12,827 nt of DNA from an uncultured Treponema sp. (GTDB lineage Bacteria > Spirochaetota > Spirochaetia > Treponematales > Treponemataceae). Every line of letters starts with the position of its first letter. The stretch's first letter is position 1. The notes under the pieces are model-generated. The model did no database searches, was not told the origin of the DNA, and saw nothing but the letters and a program-made list of their open reading frames with translations. Made by a program: the position numbers and the translations under genes. Shown here piece after piece: positions 12,656 to 12,827 of this stretch. The stretch covers positions 1 to 12,827 of the forward strand of contig CALINC010000008.1 of NCBI GenBank assembly GCA_938045195.1, in the 5' to 3' direction.

Positions 12656-12827
12656 ATGAAAAAGATAATGCTGTTAAATGCCAGTCCAAGAAAAAATTGG
12701 AATACTGCGCAAATACTAAAAGCGGCTAACCTGCCGTCGGGGCAATTGTATGCAATGGCGGTAAAACACTTATTAGACCTGTTCGGAAACTTCAGTTTCA
12801 GAACAGGCTACCTTGAAATGCGATGTT
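12656..12827 (+). CDS. Flavodoxin-fold NAD(P)H-dependent FMN reductase-like protein, partial
   Basis: The frame is open from ATG 12656 to the window end (57 full codons). The N-terminus MKKIMLLNASPRKNWNTAQI is the classic first strand and FMN-phosphate loop (N/GSPRKNxNT) of NADPH-dependent FMN reductases and flavodoxin-like oxidoreductases. AGAGG lies about 5 nt before the ATG, and a TATAAT box is at 12633-12638, with a poor -35. After residue 25 the chain (LPSGQLYAMAVKHLLDLFGN and on) does not follow the usual second strand and helix of this family. An internal deletion or a divergent member is therefore possible. The product is cut at the window edge. Confidence 0.7.
   Translation, partial: MKKIMLLNASPRKNWNTAQILKAANLPSGQLYAMAVKHLLDLFGNFSFRTGYLEMRC

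Overview
The window looks like a low-GC host-associated spirochaete, most likely a Treponema of the T. denticola type. The reasons are an A/V-type rather than F-type ATPase (B and D subunits), AT-rich codon use, strong Shine-Dalgarno sites with TTGACA/TATAAT promoters, and the mix of nucleotide salvage, metal-handling and ABC-transport genes. The species assignment is an inference. I see no insertion sequence, phage gene or CRISPR array.

Left part, minus strand (about 1-3470): a promoter at 3442-3470 drives a compact operon for V-ATPase subunit B, subunit D, a UspA-like protein and the Holliday-junction nuclease RuvC. It is followed by a separately promoted tRNA-Glu(UUC) cut by the window edge. 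The catalytic A subunit and the membrane subunits are absent, and the operon clearly begins at B.

Centre, plus strand (3556-6174): a divergent strong promoter, with an inverted repeat over its -10 box, drives an 88-residue protein of which 52 residues are aspartate. A structured palindromic repeat comes next, then a dCMP deaminase-purH pair for nucleotide metabolism.

Minus strand (6215-8347): a class-I glutamine-amidotransferase-like hydrolase (peptidase C26/PuuD type) is converged upon by purH. Upstream of it, in a separate unit ending in a good intrinsic terminator, are two secreted proteins. One is DUF4198/NikK-like and the other NikL-like, and both are predicted to start with His after signal cleavage. 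A cysteine-rich reading frame lies directly behind the DUF4198 stop codon.

A 422-bp intergenic region (8348-8769) holds a perfect 21-nt palindrome, mutually exclusive hairpins, a second copy of the palindromic repeat in opposite orientation, and a TTGACA-TATAAT promoter with a 14-bp palindrome between its boxes. That promoter serves a three-gene phosphonate/phosphate-type ABC transporter (phnC-phnE-phnE) that lacks its binding protein here.

Right end: a GNAT acetyltransferase with a near-leaderless promoter, another structured repeat, a flavin reductase-like gene (minus), and divergently the start of a flavodoxin-fold NAD(P)H/FMN reductase-like gene cut by the window end. The most distinctive items are the Asp/Phe-rich protein, the modular palindromic element, the Cys-rich segment behind the DUF4198 gene and the orphan V-ATPase B-D unit.
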